A stretch of DNA of 64,000 nt from contig BPIE01000001.1 of the NCBI GenBank assembly GCA_026003935.1, positions 124,001 to 188,000 on the forward strand. Direction: 5' to 3'. This document shows, piece after piece, positions 40,314-48,673 of the stretch. Positions within the stretch are counted from its first letter, which is position 1; every line of letters starts with the position of its first letter. The DNA is from Tepidiforma sp. (GTDB taxonomy: Bacteria; Chloroflexota; Dehalococcoidia; Tepidiformales; Tepidiformaceae). The notes under the pieces are model-generated. The model searched no databases. It had not been told where the DNA came from and saw only the letters and a list, made by a program, of their open reading frames with translations. The translations under genes and the position numbers were made by a program.

Positions 40314-42758
40314 ATGTCCGATCGCTACGACCCCGCCGTGATCGAAGCCAAGTGGCGCGAACGCTGGCTGGCGGACCGCCTCTACCACGCGCCGGATGAC
40401 GACCCCCGGCCGAAGTGGTACGCGCTTACGATGTTCCCGTACCCATCGGGCGACCTGCATACGGGCCACTGGTATGCGATGGCACCCAGCGACGCTGCTG
40501 CTCGCTATCGGCGGATGCAGGGGTACAACGTCCTCTTCCCGATGGGGTTCGATGCGTTCGGCCTTCCAGCAGAAAACGCAGCCATCAAGCGCGGCATCGA
40601 CCCTAAGGCATGGACGTATGCCAACATCGACCGGATGCGCGGCCAGCTTCGGATGATGGGAGCTTCGTTCGACTGGGAACGGGAGGTTATCACCAGCGAC
40701 CCAGAGTATTACAAGTGGACCCAGTGGTGGTTCCTGAAGTTCTACGAGAAGGGTCTCGCTTACCGCGCGGAGGCCGCCGCCAACTGGTGCCCGGGCTGCC
40801 AGACGGTGCTCGCCAATGAACAGGTCATCGATGGGCGCTGTGAACGTTCTGATGACATCGTTGAGCGCCGGTTTCTGACGCAGTGGTTCTTTCGAATCAC
40901 GGCCTACGCCGAAGAGCTGCTCAGGTTTGATGGCATCGACTGGCCCGAGCGAATCAAGGTCATGCAGACCAACTGGATCGGGCGTTCGGAAGGCGCGACA
41001 TTGCGCTTTCCGATTGACCTGCCGGGCATTGAGGAACCCCTGACGGTCTTCACCACGCGCCCCGACACGGTATTCGGAGCCACGTTCATGGTGCTCGCCC
41101 CGGAGCACCCGCTGGTGGAACGCATCACCGCTTCGGAGTGTCGGGCCGCGGTGGAAGAGTATCGCGTCCGGACGAGCCGGACGACGGAGATCGAACGTCT
41201 CTCGACGGAGCGGGAAAAGACGGGTGTCTTCACGGGCGCCTATGCGGTCAACCCGTTCAACGGCCAACGGATCCCTATCTGGATCGCGGATTACGTCCTC
41301 GTTACCTATGGAACGGGTGCCATCATGGCCGTACCGGCGCACGACCAGCGCGACTTTGAGTTTGCGCAGCGGCACGGGCTGCCCATTATCCCGGTGTTCG
41401 ATCACCCCGAGATAGACGTCACGAAGCCGCTATCTGCGGCCTTCACGCGAGGGACGAGGATGATCAACTCGGGGCCGTTCAACGGCACGCCCGCCGATGA
41501 GGCCATCCGCGCGGTGATTTCGTACGCCGAGGAGCATGGCATCGGGACCGCGACCGTGACTTACCGGCTGCGCGACTGGCTCATTTCGCGGCAGCGCTAC
41601 TGGGGCGCCCCAATCCCGATGATCCACTGTCCGGACCACGGCATTGTCCCGGTCCCCGAGAGTGACCTGCCTGTCCTCCTGCCGGAGAACGTCAAATTCG
41701 ACCCAACTGGCCAGTCACCGCTGACGCAGGTGGAAGAGTGGGTGAACGTTCCGTGCCCGATTGATGGGCGGCCAGCGCGGCGCGAGACGGACACAATGGA
41801 CACGTTCATGTGCTCCAGCTGGTACCAGATGCGTTACATCGACCCGCACAACGACGAGGCTCCCTTCCGCAAGGAGCTGGCGCGCAAGTGGCTCCCAGTC
41901 GACCAGTACACCGGCGGAGCAGAGCATGCGGTCATGCACCTGCTCTACACGCGGTTCTTTTGGAAGGCAGCGAGGGACCTCGGGCTCGTGGAGGGGGACG
42001 AGCCGATGCTTCGCCTGTTCAACCAGGGCGTCATTCTCGGGCCGGACGGAAACCGGATGTCAAAGAGCCGGGGCAACGTCGTCGCGCCCGATGAGCAGGT
42101 TGCGCAGTGGGGGGCGGACTGTTTCCGGTGCCAGCTCATGTTCGTCGGCCCGTGGGACCAGGGCGGCCCCTACAACCCGACGGGTATGGCGGGCATCTCC
42201 CGCTGGCTGCACCGGCTTTGGTCGCTGGTGGTAGACCCCGTCGAGCTGACCGATGCGCCGGACAGCCGGGAAGCGCGTGAGCTGCGGCGCGTCACACACA
42301 AGACTATCCTGGCCGCAACGGAGGATATCGAGCATTTCCGGTTCAACACGATGATCTCCCGGCTGATGGAGCACTCTTCAGCGCTGCACCGTGCTCGCGA
42401 AGCCGGTCCGGTCGACCGTCGGGCGTGGGACGAAGGCATTCGCACTGCCCTCTTACTGACTGCGCCCCTGGCGCCGCATATCACCGAGGAGCTATGGGAG
42501 CGCATCGGCGGGGAGTACTCGATTCACTTCCAGCGTTGGCCGGAAGCCGACCCCGAACTTGCCCGTGACGAGGAGGTCGAAATCGCGGTCCAGGTCAACG
42601 GCAAAGTTCGAGACCGCGTGACAGTCCCGTCCGGCGCGGACCGCGAGACGGTGGTGGAAGTGGCGAGCCGCCTCGAACGCATTGCGGCGGCACTCGACGG
42701 GAGGGAGCCGCGAAAGGTGGTGTATGTACCCGGGAAGCTGCTGAACTTTGTGATCTGA
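40314..42758 (+). CDS. leuS: leucyl-tRNA synthetase
   Basis: 814 residues, class Ia. The HIGH-type motif is YPSGDLHTGHWYAM, the KMSKS motif RMSKSRGNVVAPDEQV. The CP1 editing domain is present (TVFTTRPDTVFGATFMVLAPEHP near 245 and YGTGAIMAVPAHDQRDFEFA near 330), followed by a zinc-less catalytic insert and the anticodon-binding C-terminal domain ending in KVVYVPGKLLNFVI. Full length. GGAG lies about ten bases before the ATG. It follows a structured 117-base leader after the MgtC-like gene. Confidence 0.97.
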   Translation: MSDRYDPAVIEAKWRERWLADRLYHAPDDDPRPKWYALTMFPYPSGDLHTGHWYAMAPSDAAARYRRMQGYNVLFPMGFDAFGLPAENAAIKRGIDPKAWTYANIDRMRGQLRMMGASFDWEREVITSDPEYYKWTQWWFLKFYEKGLAYRAEAAANWCPGCQTVLANEQVIDGRCERSDDIVERRFLTQWFFRITAYAEELLRFDGIDWPERIKVMQTNWIGRSEGATLRFPIDLPGIEEPLTVFTTRPDTVFGATFMVLAPEHPLVERITASECRAAVEEYRVRTSRTTEIERLSTEREKTGVFTGAYAVNPFNGQRIPIWIADYVLVTYGTGAIMAVPAHDQRDFEFAQRHGLPIIPVFDHPEIDVTKPLSAAFTRGTRMINSGPFNGTPADEAIRAVISYAEEHGIGTATVTYRLRDWLISRQRYWGAPIPMIHCPDHGIVPVPESDLPVLLPENVKFDPTGQSPLTQVEEWVNVPCPIDGRPARRETDTMDTFMCSSWYQMRYIDPHNDEAPFRKELARKWLPVDQYTGGAEHAVMHLLYTRFFWKAARDLGLVEGDEPMLRLFNQGVILGPDGNRMSKSRGNVVAPDEQVAQWGADCFRCQLMFVGPWDQGGPYNPTGMAGISRWLHRLWSLVVDPVELTDAPDSREARELRRVTHKTILAATEDIEHFRFNTMISRLMEHSSALHRAREAGPVDRRAWDEGIRTALLLTAPLAPHITEELWERIGGEYSIHFQRWPEADPELARDEEVEIAVQVNGKVRDRVTVPSGADRETVVEVASRLERIAAALDGREPRKVVYVPGKLLNFVI

Positions 42759-42781
42759 GCTAATTTCACGCTCAGGTTAGG
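42755..42781 (+). terminator. weak hairpin after leuS
   Basis: CTGAGC (42755-42760) can pair with GCTCAG (42770-42775) around a nine-base loop, starting at the leuS stop codon; GTTAG follows. A short stem without a T-run, so only a weak candidate. Confidence 0.25.
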
Positions 42782-42812
42782 CCGAGAATCACCAGGAATT
42801 TACATTCGGCGG

Positions 42813-42841
42813 TGGACGTTCGGTTGCCGCGGCAGTAGGGT
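42813..42841 (+). promoter_or_regulatory. putative bactofilin promoter
   Basis: TGGACG (42813-42818), a 17-base spacer and TAGGGT (42836-42841). Both boxes are partial matches. A CCGCA-AA-TGCGG hairpin (42866-42877) lies between it and the ribosome-binding site. Confidence 0.3.
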
Positions 42842-42893
42842 TGCCGGTGGGAGGCTATGCGCACCCCGCAAATGCGGCTTCCCGGGAGGGCTC

Positions 42894-43547
42894 ATGCAAA
42901 TCAAGAAGAATTCCCGCGAAGGAGCTTACCCAGAGCCAATGCCGCGGTACGAACGCGATCGGCCGGTCGTCGAGTCGGAGGCTTTCGGTGAATCCGCTGC
43001 CGAATCCGTGTACAGCCGCGGCGTGGCCGGACGTCCGCCCGCTGCACCAGTGCGCACAGACGAGCCCCGGGCAGAAACTCCCGTGCGAAGTGAGAGCACC
43101 ATCGACCGGCATTCGTCGTTTGATGGTCGCTTCGAAACCGAACAGGACCTGCGCATCGAGGGGACCATCAGCGGCGAAGTGGTGTGCCGCGGGACCCTGA
43201 CGCTGGAGAAGGACGCCGCCGCCCGGGCCCGGGTCCAGGCGAGGGAAGCCGTGGTCAAGGGGAGGCTCGAAGGGGACATCGTCTGCAGCGCCCGTTTGAC
43301 GGTGACGTCGACGGCGGTGGTCACCGGGACCATCCGGGCACCGATCCTGGTAGTGGAGGAAGGTGCATCGATCTCCGGCAACGTCGACACGACCCAGAAA
43401 GCGGGAGATGTGGTCAGCAGGACTGGCCAGCGGGCGGCGACCCAGGACACCCAGGCAGAGACTGTGCCGGCCAAGGTACGCCGCGAGGCGCCGTCGTTTG
43501 CGCTTGTTTCGAGTGACGCCGAACCTGCGATAGCGGAGCGGCGCTGA
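42894..43547 (+). CDS. bactofilin-family polymer-forming protein
   Basis: 217 residues. A disordered N-terminus (1-80) precedes the bactofilin beta-helix at about 85-175, with the repeating DLRIEGTISGEVVCRGTLTL, GRLEGDIVCSARLTV and ISGNVDTTQ. Bactofilins polymerise into filaments that scaffold envelope or chromosome proteins. A Lys/Gln-rich C-terminal tail follows. No partner peptidase gene is adjacent. It is followed by a strong terminator. GGGAGGG before ATG supports the start. Confidence 0.87.
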   Translation: MQIKKNSREGAYPEPMPRYERDRPVVESEAFGESAAESVYSRGVAGRPPAAPVRTDEPRAETPVRSESTIDRHSSFDGRFETEQDLRIEGTISGEVVCRGTLTLEKDAAARARVQAREAVVKGRLEGDIVCSARLTVTSTAVVTGTIRAPILVVEEGASISGNVDTTQKAGDVVSRTGQRAATQDTQAETVPAKVRREAPSFALVSSDAEPAIAERR

Positions 43548-43576
43548 GCGCTGACTCGGTCCAGTTCGGTGCACAT

Positions 43577-43612
43577 ACGAGGGGGATTCGCACGGCGAAT
43601 CCCCCTCGTTGC
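43577..43612. terminator. bidirectional terminator
   Basis: A perfect 15-bp stem (ACGAGGGGGATTCGC with GCGAATCCCCCTCGT) around ACG lies between the convergent bactofilin and 84-residue protein genes. It can serve both strands; T-runs are short. Confidence 0.7.
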
Positions 43613-43649
43613 ATCAGCACGACCTCCGGGGCCGTTGATAAGAGTGCTG

Positions 43650-43904
43650 TCAGGACACGGTGAAGTAGACGACGCCGTCAACGACCCAGGTATTGGCATT
43701 CTTCCCGAGTCTTCGGGCAGCCCGGCTGATGCGCATGGCGATTGCTCTCGGAGTTTCACCCCGTGCTGGAACGAGCTTGCCGGCTTTGCCTTGCGGGACC
43801 TGTTCGACGTACTTCTCGTACTCGCGCATCCGGGCCGCAAGTCTGCCAGTCTGGCGGTGCGGACGCGGTGCCTCGGTGTCCTTGATAACGGAAAACTCTG
43901 CCAT
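43650..43904 (-). CDS. small basic protein, function unknown
   Basis: 84 residues. It is basic in the middle (QTGRLAARMREYEKYV, then RGETPRAIAMRISRAARRLGKN) and hydrophobic at the end (TWVVDGVVYFTVS), suggesting a small helical fold with a short C-terminal hairpin. GAGGAGA is well placed before ATG 43904. It lies 113 bases after the coiled-coil gene on the same strand, with a TGAGCT/AGCTCA inverted repeat (43954-43972) in that gap. No family recognised; a DNA- or RNA-binding role is only suggested by charge. Confidence 0.6.
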   Translation of the reverse strand: MAEFSVIKDTEAPRPHRQTGRLAARMREYEKYVEQVPQGKAGKLVPARGETPRAIAMRISRAARRLGKNANTWVVDGVVYFTVS

Positions 43905-44017
43905 GACGTCTCTCCTCGATCGGTGCCGTTTTCGGCCCTGCTTGGATTCTTTCTGAGCTGTACTTTAGCTCAAGTTCAGAGCATGAGCCAAAGTGCAAGC
44001 CGAGGAGTGAGTTGACG

Positions 44018-44554
44018 TCACTTCCGGGGGCGTTCGACCTGCTTGAGGCTTTCCTGGACGGTCGTCAGAAGCTGGCCAAGCACCTGTTCAAGCCACTGGA
44101 GCTGATTGCGGGTGAATGCATCCAGGTTTTCGAGTTCGAGGCGCGTGGTTTCGGCAGTTTCACTCAGGTGGGCGGCAGCCGTGGCGTCCGCTTCGGCAAT
44201 AATCTGGCGCGCGCGTGCCTCGGCGTCCATCAACAGCTGCTGAGCGCGCTCTTCGGCTGCTCGCGTAATGGCATGGTCTTCAATGAGTCTCGCGCGCTCC
44301 TGTTCGGCTCGTTCCAATATGCGGCGCGCGGTGAGGTGTGCGTCGTCGATGATCTGCTGGCGCGCTTCCAGCACCTGTTGTGCCTGTTTGAGGTCTGCCG
44401 GGATTGCGAGGCGGAGCTGGTCGATGAGGTCGAGGAGCCGTCGCCTGTCGACGACGAGATTTCCGCCGACGGGGAGACGACGAGATTCCAGGACGAGCTG
44501 TTCGAGCGCGTCGATCAGGTCGAGAAATTCTAGAGCAGGCCCTTCCGGGCTCAC
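44018..44554 (-). CDS. long coiled-coil protein downstream of coaD
   Basis: 178 residues, almost entirely helical, with heptad-like Leu/Ala patterns from about 30 to 165 (RRLLDLIDQLRLAIPADLKQ, RRILERAEQERARLIED, RAQQLLMDAEARARQII). It resembles DivIVA-like or ATP synthase b-like coiled coils in composition, but I see no membrane segment and no DivIVA N-terminal motif. It starts 2 bases after the coaD stop, so it is in the rsmD-coaD operon. Function unknown. Confidence 0.7.
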   Translation of the reverse strand: MSPEGPALEFLDLIDALEQLVLESRRLPVGGNLVVDRRRLLDLIDQLRLAIPADLKQAQQVLEARQQIIDDAHLTARRILERAEQERARLIEDHAITRAAEERAQQLLMDAEARARQIIAEADATAAAHLSETAETTRLELENLDAFTRNQLQWLEQVLGQLLTTVQESLKQVERPRK

Positions 44555-44556
44555 GG

Positions 44557-45039
44557 CTATTCCTGCCCAAGCTTTCGGCGGAGTGCGGTGCGGACGTGGG
44601 GCGGGACGAGGTCAGCGACGTCATAGCCCAGGCGTGACACTTCCCGGATACGGCTCGCGCTGATGTAGAGAAATTCTTGGTTCGCCATGAGGAACACCGA
44701 TTCGAGGTGCGGGGCCATCTTGCGGTTCATCATGGCCATGTCGAATTCGACCTCGAAGTCGCTCACGGCGCGGATGCCCCGGACGATGGCAACGGCTCCC
44801 TTCCGCTTGGCGAACTCAACCGTCATCTCGTCGAATCCTTCAACCTCAACGGTTGGAAGGTTCGCCACGGCTTCCTTCACCATATCGATGCGCTCCTCCC
44901 AGGTGAACATCGTGGCCTTGTCCCGTCCTTTGACGACGGCAACGATGACACGGTCGAAGAGGTGCGTCATGCGCACGATAAGGTCAAGGTGGCCGTTGGT
45001 CACCGGGTCGAAACCGCCCGGATAGACTGCGATCCTCAT
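44557..45039 (-). CDS. coaD: pantetheine-phosphate adenylyltransferase
   Basis: 160 residues. Makes dephospho-CoA from phosphopantetheine and ATP, the penultimate CoA step. It has the nucleotidyltransferase AVYPGGFDPVTNGHLDLI (with the GHLD histidine), IVRGIRAVSDFEVE, and the C-terminal FLYISASRIREVSRLG. ATG overlaps the rsmD stop. rsmD-coaD adjacency is widespread in bacteria. Confidence 0.97.
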   Translation of the reverse strand: MRIAVYPGGFDPVTNGHLDLIVRMTHLFDRVIVAVVKGRDKATMFTWEERIDMVKEAVANLPTVEVEGFDEMTVEFAKRKGAVAIVRGIRAVSDFEVEFDMAMMNRKMAPHLESVFLMANQEFLYISASRIREVSRLGYDVADLVPPHVRTALRRKLGQE

Positions 45040-45596
45040 TCACCCTCCACGCGGCCGTAGAACGCGACGGCAGTGTCGCCGTAAGTGCGCCGGTCGCGGA
45101 GCTCAAGTCCGCGAGGCCGTACCGGCGGATTGTACCGGCTTGCATGCTCGAAGACGACGCAGCCTCCCAGTGCCAGCAGCGGGAACAGCGCCGCGAGCAC
45201 CTCCTCCCGCGATGAGTCGTCGTATGGCGGGTCCATGAACACGATGTCGAACTGGCCGGAGAGCCGAGCAAGCGCCGCCGGGAGCCTCGCCCGCAGCACC
45301 GCTGCGGCAGATTGAAACTCGGTTCGCGAGAGGCTCTGGAGAATGGCTTCGACACAGGCTGCTTCGCCTTCAACGAAGGTTGCGTGTGAGGCACCCCGAC
45401 TCAGTGCTTCTATCCCGAGCGCGCCGGTCCCTGCGTAGAGGTCGAGCACGCGCGCCCCTTCGACGGCGTTGCCGAGGATGTTGAAGACTGCCTCGCGGAC
45501 CAGTCCGGAGGTTGGACGGAGGCGGACCCCTTTGGGCTCCACCAGCGGAACGCCGCGCGCGCGGCCTCCAGCTACTCGAACTCCCCGGCCGGCCAT
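45036..45596 (-). CDS. rsmD: 16S rRNA (G966-N2)-methyltransferase
   Basis: 186 residues. Methylates guanine 966 of 16S rRNA. It has the N-terminal RVAGGRARGVPLVEP, RPTSGLVREAVFNIL, the SAM motif VLDLYAGTGALGIEALSRG and the catalytic FMDPPYD. The ATG at 45596 overlaps the stop of the upstream GH18-like gene by one base (TGATG). The longer ORF starting at 45869 overlaps that gene and is rejected. Confidence 0.95.
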   Translation of the reverse strand: MAGRGVRVAGGRARGVPLVEPKGVRLRPTSGLVREAVFNILGNAVEGARVLDLYAGTGALGIEALSRGASHATFVEGEAACVEAILQSLSRTEFQSAAAVLRARLPAALARLSGQFDIVFMDPPYDDSSREEVLAALFPLLALGGCVVFEHASRYNPPVRPRGLELRDRRTYGDTAVAFYGRVEGE

Positions 45597-47296
45597 CAGT
45601 TGCCCGCCGTCGGTGTTGCTGTGGGTTCGGCCGCAGGCCGCGGCCGCACGACGACATCGACCGCGTTTTCGAACAACGCCACGCCGTCGCTGAGGGTGAG
45701 GGTGACCGAATAGGTCCCGGGTTCTCCGGGCGTAAACCACCGTGCCGAACCGCGGCCGGTATCTTCGATGGTGCCCCCGCTCACCGACCATCGCGGCCGC
45801 AGGTCTTCGGCGTTGGGCTGCTGGAGCGTTGGCAGGCCGCTCGTGACGAACGGGATGACCGCTGGCCAAATATCGCCGAGGAGGACGTTCTCTGAAGCGT
45901 CTTCGATGGCGACACCGCCGAGCTTGAAGGTGGGGATGAGTTCAAGCTTAAAACCGACACTAAAGAAATTCTCGATGTAAATCGTCCGGCTCCCGCCGCC
46001 CTGGGGCTGTTTGTAGCTGAAGGCCACCGTTGCTGTCTCGGGGTACCAGCGAATGCCGGTCAACCCTTCGTCGCGGTCGATGTTTGTCCCCGCGACATCC
46101 ACCTGCGTACTGACCGTTATCGCGTCGGCCTGGGCGCGGACCGAAATGCGGCTGGCGATGTTCATGGCATCGACGAGCGTCAGGCGGTTGATGGTTTCGC
46201 CCCCCGTTTCTGTTGCATAGGGGGAGATGGTCAAAATGAGTTTCGATGAAGGCACCCGTTCAGTGAGGAACGTGAGCACCTCGGGCATGACGAGCCGGTA
46301 GGTGGCCTGGTCCCGATATGGAGCGATCTTCACGAGGTCCACGCGCTCGCCAATGGCTTGGTAATCGTATGCGCCTTCGTCGATCCGGTTCTGCGTCTTG
46401 ATGGGAGAGGGCAGGGTCACGGTGAGCTTCTTGCCCTGTGCATGCAGCGCCTCTGCGAGCTCACCAATGAAGAGCGTAAACGAAGTCCGGTTCGTAGCCG
46501 GAAGGTCGAGGTAGGCGATGTCGATGCCGTTGACACCGGCCTCGTTGACCCGCGCCAAAATCTGCTGCACGTGGTTGGTTCGGGAGCGTGCATCGACAAG
46601 CAGCGATTCAACGACGGCGACCTGCCCCTGGACAGAGGCGTTCGCAGCGATGACGGGGAAGACTTCGTAGGTGCTGGTGCGGGTGACGGTTCGGCTCAGC
46701 TCACCGCCGACGCCGCCGTCGGCGAGGGGTGCGAAATCGATGGGGTGCACGATGGTCACGTGGGGGACTGCTTGCGGATTGAGCGATGCATTATGGGGCA
46801 AGTAGGCGACGACTTCGCCAGCGGGCGTGTTGCGGCGCAGAACAGCGATGACTGCGGGGGTCTCGGTGAGCGTTCCGGTCACCACGGTGCCTTGCTGGTC
46901 GAGGACTGCCGGGGCTACCGGCTCCCAGCGCTTCGCGGTGTCGTCGTATTTGAAGAAGCTGAGCATCCGGCCGTCGGACGCCGGCTTGAGCAGCGCGACC
47001 TGGAGCTGGACGTTGAAGCCGGGCTGCGCGCCGGCGCCCTTCGGATTGAGCTCGAGAATGCGGGATGCGAATTCATAGCCTTCGGGTGCGTCAATGGAGC
47101 GGTCGGATGGGCAGTACTCGGTGACGCACTCAGAGGCGCCGCATACCCGGCCATAGGCCAGCCAGCCGAGCACGGCGATACCGAGCAGAATGGCGCCAAG
47201 AGCCGCTATGCGGGCCGGCTGCCGGTCGCGCCCACTTCGAAAGCCGGGACCGCTTCCGCCCGCACCCCACGGCAGGCGGCCACCCCCTCGCATCAT
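45596..47296 (-). CDS. membrane-anchored GH18-like protein with degenerate catalytic motif
   Basis: 566 residues. One N-terminal membrane segment (about 31-49) after a Gly/Arg-rich cytosolic stretch, then an exported region. Residues about 190-430 look like the glycosidase family 18 barrel of YaaH/YdhD cortex and spore proteins: VNGIDIAYLDLP, FIGELAEALHAQGKKLTVTL, YDYQAIGERVDLVKIAPY. The family's DxxDxDxE is reduced to NGIDIAYLDL, so no acid/base Glu. A C-terminal PKD-like domain (about 470-550) precedes a PTATPT tail. A binding rather than cleaving role is inferred. It is coupled to rsmD downstream. Confidence 0.7.
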   Translation of the reverse strand: MMRGGGRLPWGAGGSGPGFRSGRDRQPARIAALGAILLGIAVLGWLAYGRVCGASECVTEYCPSDRSIDAPEGYEFASRILELNPKGAGAQPGFNVQLQVALLKPASDGRMLSFFKYDDTAKRWEPVAPAVLDQQGTVVTGTLTETPAVIAVLRRNTPAGEVVAYLPHNASLNPQAVPHVTIVHPIDFAPLADGGVGGELSRTVTRTSTYEVFPVIAANASVQGQVAVVESLLVDARSRTNHVQQILARVNEAGVNGIDIAYLDLPATNRTSFTLFIGELAEALHAQGKKLTVTLPSPIKTQNRIDEGAYDYQAIGERVDLVKIAPYRDQATYRLVMPEVLTFLTERVPSSKLILTISPYATETGGETINRLTLVDAMNIASRISVRAQADAITVSTQVDVAGTNIDRDEGLTGIRWYPETATVAFSYKQPQGGGSRTIYIENFFSVGFKLELIPTFKLGGVAIEDASENVLLGDIWPAVIPFVTSGLPTLQQPNAEDLRPRWSVSGGTIEDTGRGSARWFTPGEPGTYSVTLTLSDGVALFENAVDVVVRPRPAAEPTATPTAGN

Positions 47297-47329
47297 CGAA
47301 CGGGGCGCCCCTTGGGGTTGGGACAGAGA

Positions 47330-48553
47330 CTACGACCGTTTCGCAAGGCGGACCTCGGTCTCGATTATCCGGCCATTCCGATTGAGGACAACCTTAACGG
47401 TCTCGCCGGGTTGATGCTCCATGAGCGCATTCAGGAGCGGGGTGCGTGCATCAATGGCCATGCCGCCGAACTCGGTGATCACATCGCCAGCGCGGATCCC
47501 CGCGGCTGCAGCAACCCCGCCCTGCGCGATGGTCAGAACGACGGCTCCGGTTGAGGTGGCCAGGGCAGGCAGCCGCGCGGCAACCTCCTCGTTCAGGTCG
47601 AGATGCTCCAGCTCGAGGGAGGGGCGCGGAATCGGCCCGCGCGCTGCGATGATCCGGTTCGCGATGTCGACAGCGCGGCTCGACGGGATGGCGAAAGCAA
47701 CACCCTCGACGGATTGGCCGGTGCTGGATTGGCGAAGGATCGTCGTCGGAATCCCGACGAGCTGGCCGGCAAGATTGACGAGCGCACCGCCGCTGTTGCC
47801 GCTGTTGACTGCCGCGTCCGTCTGGATGATGTCGTCGTGGCGTACACCATCGAGCAGGCGTGAACGGTTGACACCGCTGACGACACCGACCGTGACGGAC
47901 CCGTAGAGCTCGCCGAGCGGGTTGCCGATGGCGATGACCGTCTCCCCGGGCTGGAGTGCTGCCGAGTCCCCAATTTCGATGGCCGTGAGACCAACCGGGG
48001 CGACTTGGAGAACCGCGATATCGTTGAAGGGATAGTCGTGCCCGATGAGGACCGCAGGGCGTTCGGAGCCATCCTCGAACACGACCTTCAGCTGGTCGGT
48101 ATCGAGGACCACGTGCGCGTTGGTGACGATGTAACCTTCGCTGCTGATGACCACGCCGCTCCCGACATCAAATGTCCGCCGGGTCGCGCTTTCAACGCGG
48201 ACCACTGCCGGTCGTGCGCGCGTGACGGCTTCGCTGACCGCGGTCGTCACATCAAGCGGCAGAGTCGGTGTACTGGCTGCGGTGGGCGCAGGCCCGGCGC
48301 CAGAGTCGTCGAACTGCAGCACGACGAGGCCGCCAATAACGCCGCCGAGGAGCGCCGATGCCACGAGCGAACCGGCAAGTACCAGGACGCTCAGCGTTCC
48401 GTTTCGCTGGCGGGGCATATCTTTGGACGTGTCACCCGGCGGCGCCTCTTGGTGTTCCTGAGGAGGTTGACCCGGCAGTTGTGGCTCGCCGACAGGCGCT
48501 GGCGGACGCCAGACGCGTGGGATATCGCGATGGTCACCGCTATCGTTGGACAT
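47330..48553 (-). CDS. htrA: HtrA/DegP-family trypsin-like serine protease
   Basis: 407 residues. A Pro/Gln-rich cytosolic stretch (1-50), one membrane segment (about 54-78), a trypsin-like domain with the triad His in IVTNAHVVLD, Asp in PFNDIAVLQV and Ser in AVNSGNSGGALVNLAG, then one PDZ domain (about 310-400, GVAAAAGIRAGDVITEFG). It is thus a membrane-anchored HtrA with its catalytic part outside. ATG 48553 has GGGAG upstream. The ORF extension to 49270 runs through greA in antisense and is rejected. It is divergent to greA and 33 bases upstream of the GH18-like gene. Confidence 0.93.
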   Translation of the reverse strand: MSNDSGDHRDIPRVWRPPAPVGEPQLPGQPPQEHQEAPPGDTSKDMPRQRNGTLSVLVLAGSLVASALLGGVIGGLVVLQFDDSGAGPAPTAASTPTLPLDVTTAVSEAVTRARPAVVRVESATRRTFDVGSGVVISSEGYIVTNAHVVLDTDQLKVVFEDGSERPAVLIGHDYPFNDIAVLQVAPVGLTAIEIGDSAALQPGETVIAIGNPLGELYGSVTVGVVSGVNRSRLLDGVRHDDIIQTDAAVNSGNSGGALVNLAGQLVGIPTTILRQSSTGQSVEGVAFAIPSSRAVDIANRIIAARGPIPRPSLELEHLDLNEEVAARLPALATSTGAVVLTIAQGGVAAAAGIRAGDVITEFGGMAIDARTPLLNALMEHQPGETVKVVLNRNGRIIETEVRLAKRS

Positions 48554-48571
48554 CGTGCTCCCGGCAGCCAA

Positions 48572-48601
48572 TTGCCGCGCGAATGTGGCGGTGGGTATAC
48601 T
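48572..48601 (+). promoter_or_regulatory. greA promoter
   Basis: TTGCCG (48572-48577), an 18-base spacer and TATACT (48596-48601). Predicted start near 48607-48609, which is the first base of the leader hairpin. Confidence 0.6.
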
Positions 48602-48622
48602 CAGCGCGGGAACTGAGGCAAA
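48594..48622 (-). promoter_or_regulatory. putative htrA promoter overlapping the greA promoter
   Basis: On the minus strand TTTGCC (48617-48622), a 17-base spacer and TATACC (48594-48599). Its -10 box shares the GTATAC core with the greA -10 box on the other strand, and its -35 box lies in the greA leader hairpin. The two promoters would be mutually exclusive. Confidence 0.4.
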
Positions 48623-48645
48623 CCGCGGCCTCAGTTCCTTTGTTG
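48609..48645 (+). terminator. terminator-like hairpin at the very start of the greA transcript
   Basis: An 11-bp perfect stem, GGAACTGAGGC (48609-48619) with GCCTCAGTTCC (48628-48638), around AAACCGCG and followed by TTTGTTG. It lies 29 bases before the greA ATG and directly downstream of the promoter, so it could end most greA transcripts early or protect the 5' end. Confidence 0.55.
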
Positions 48646-48673
48646 TCACGCGGTGTTCGTAGGGTACGACATC

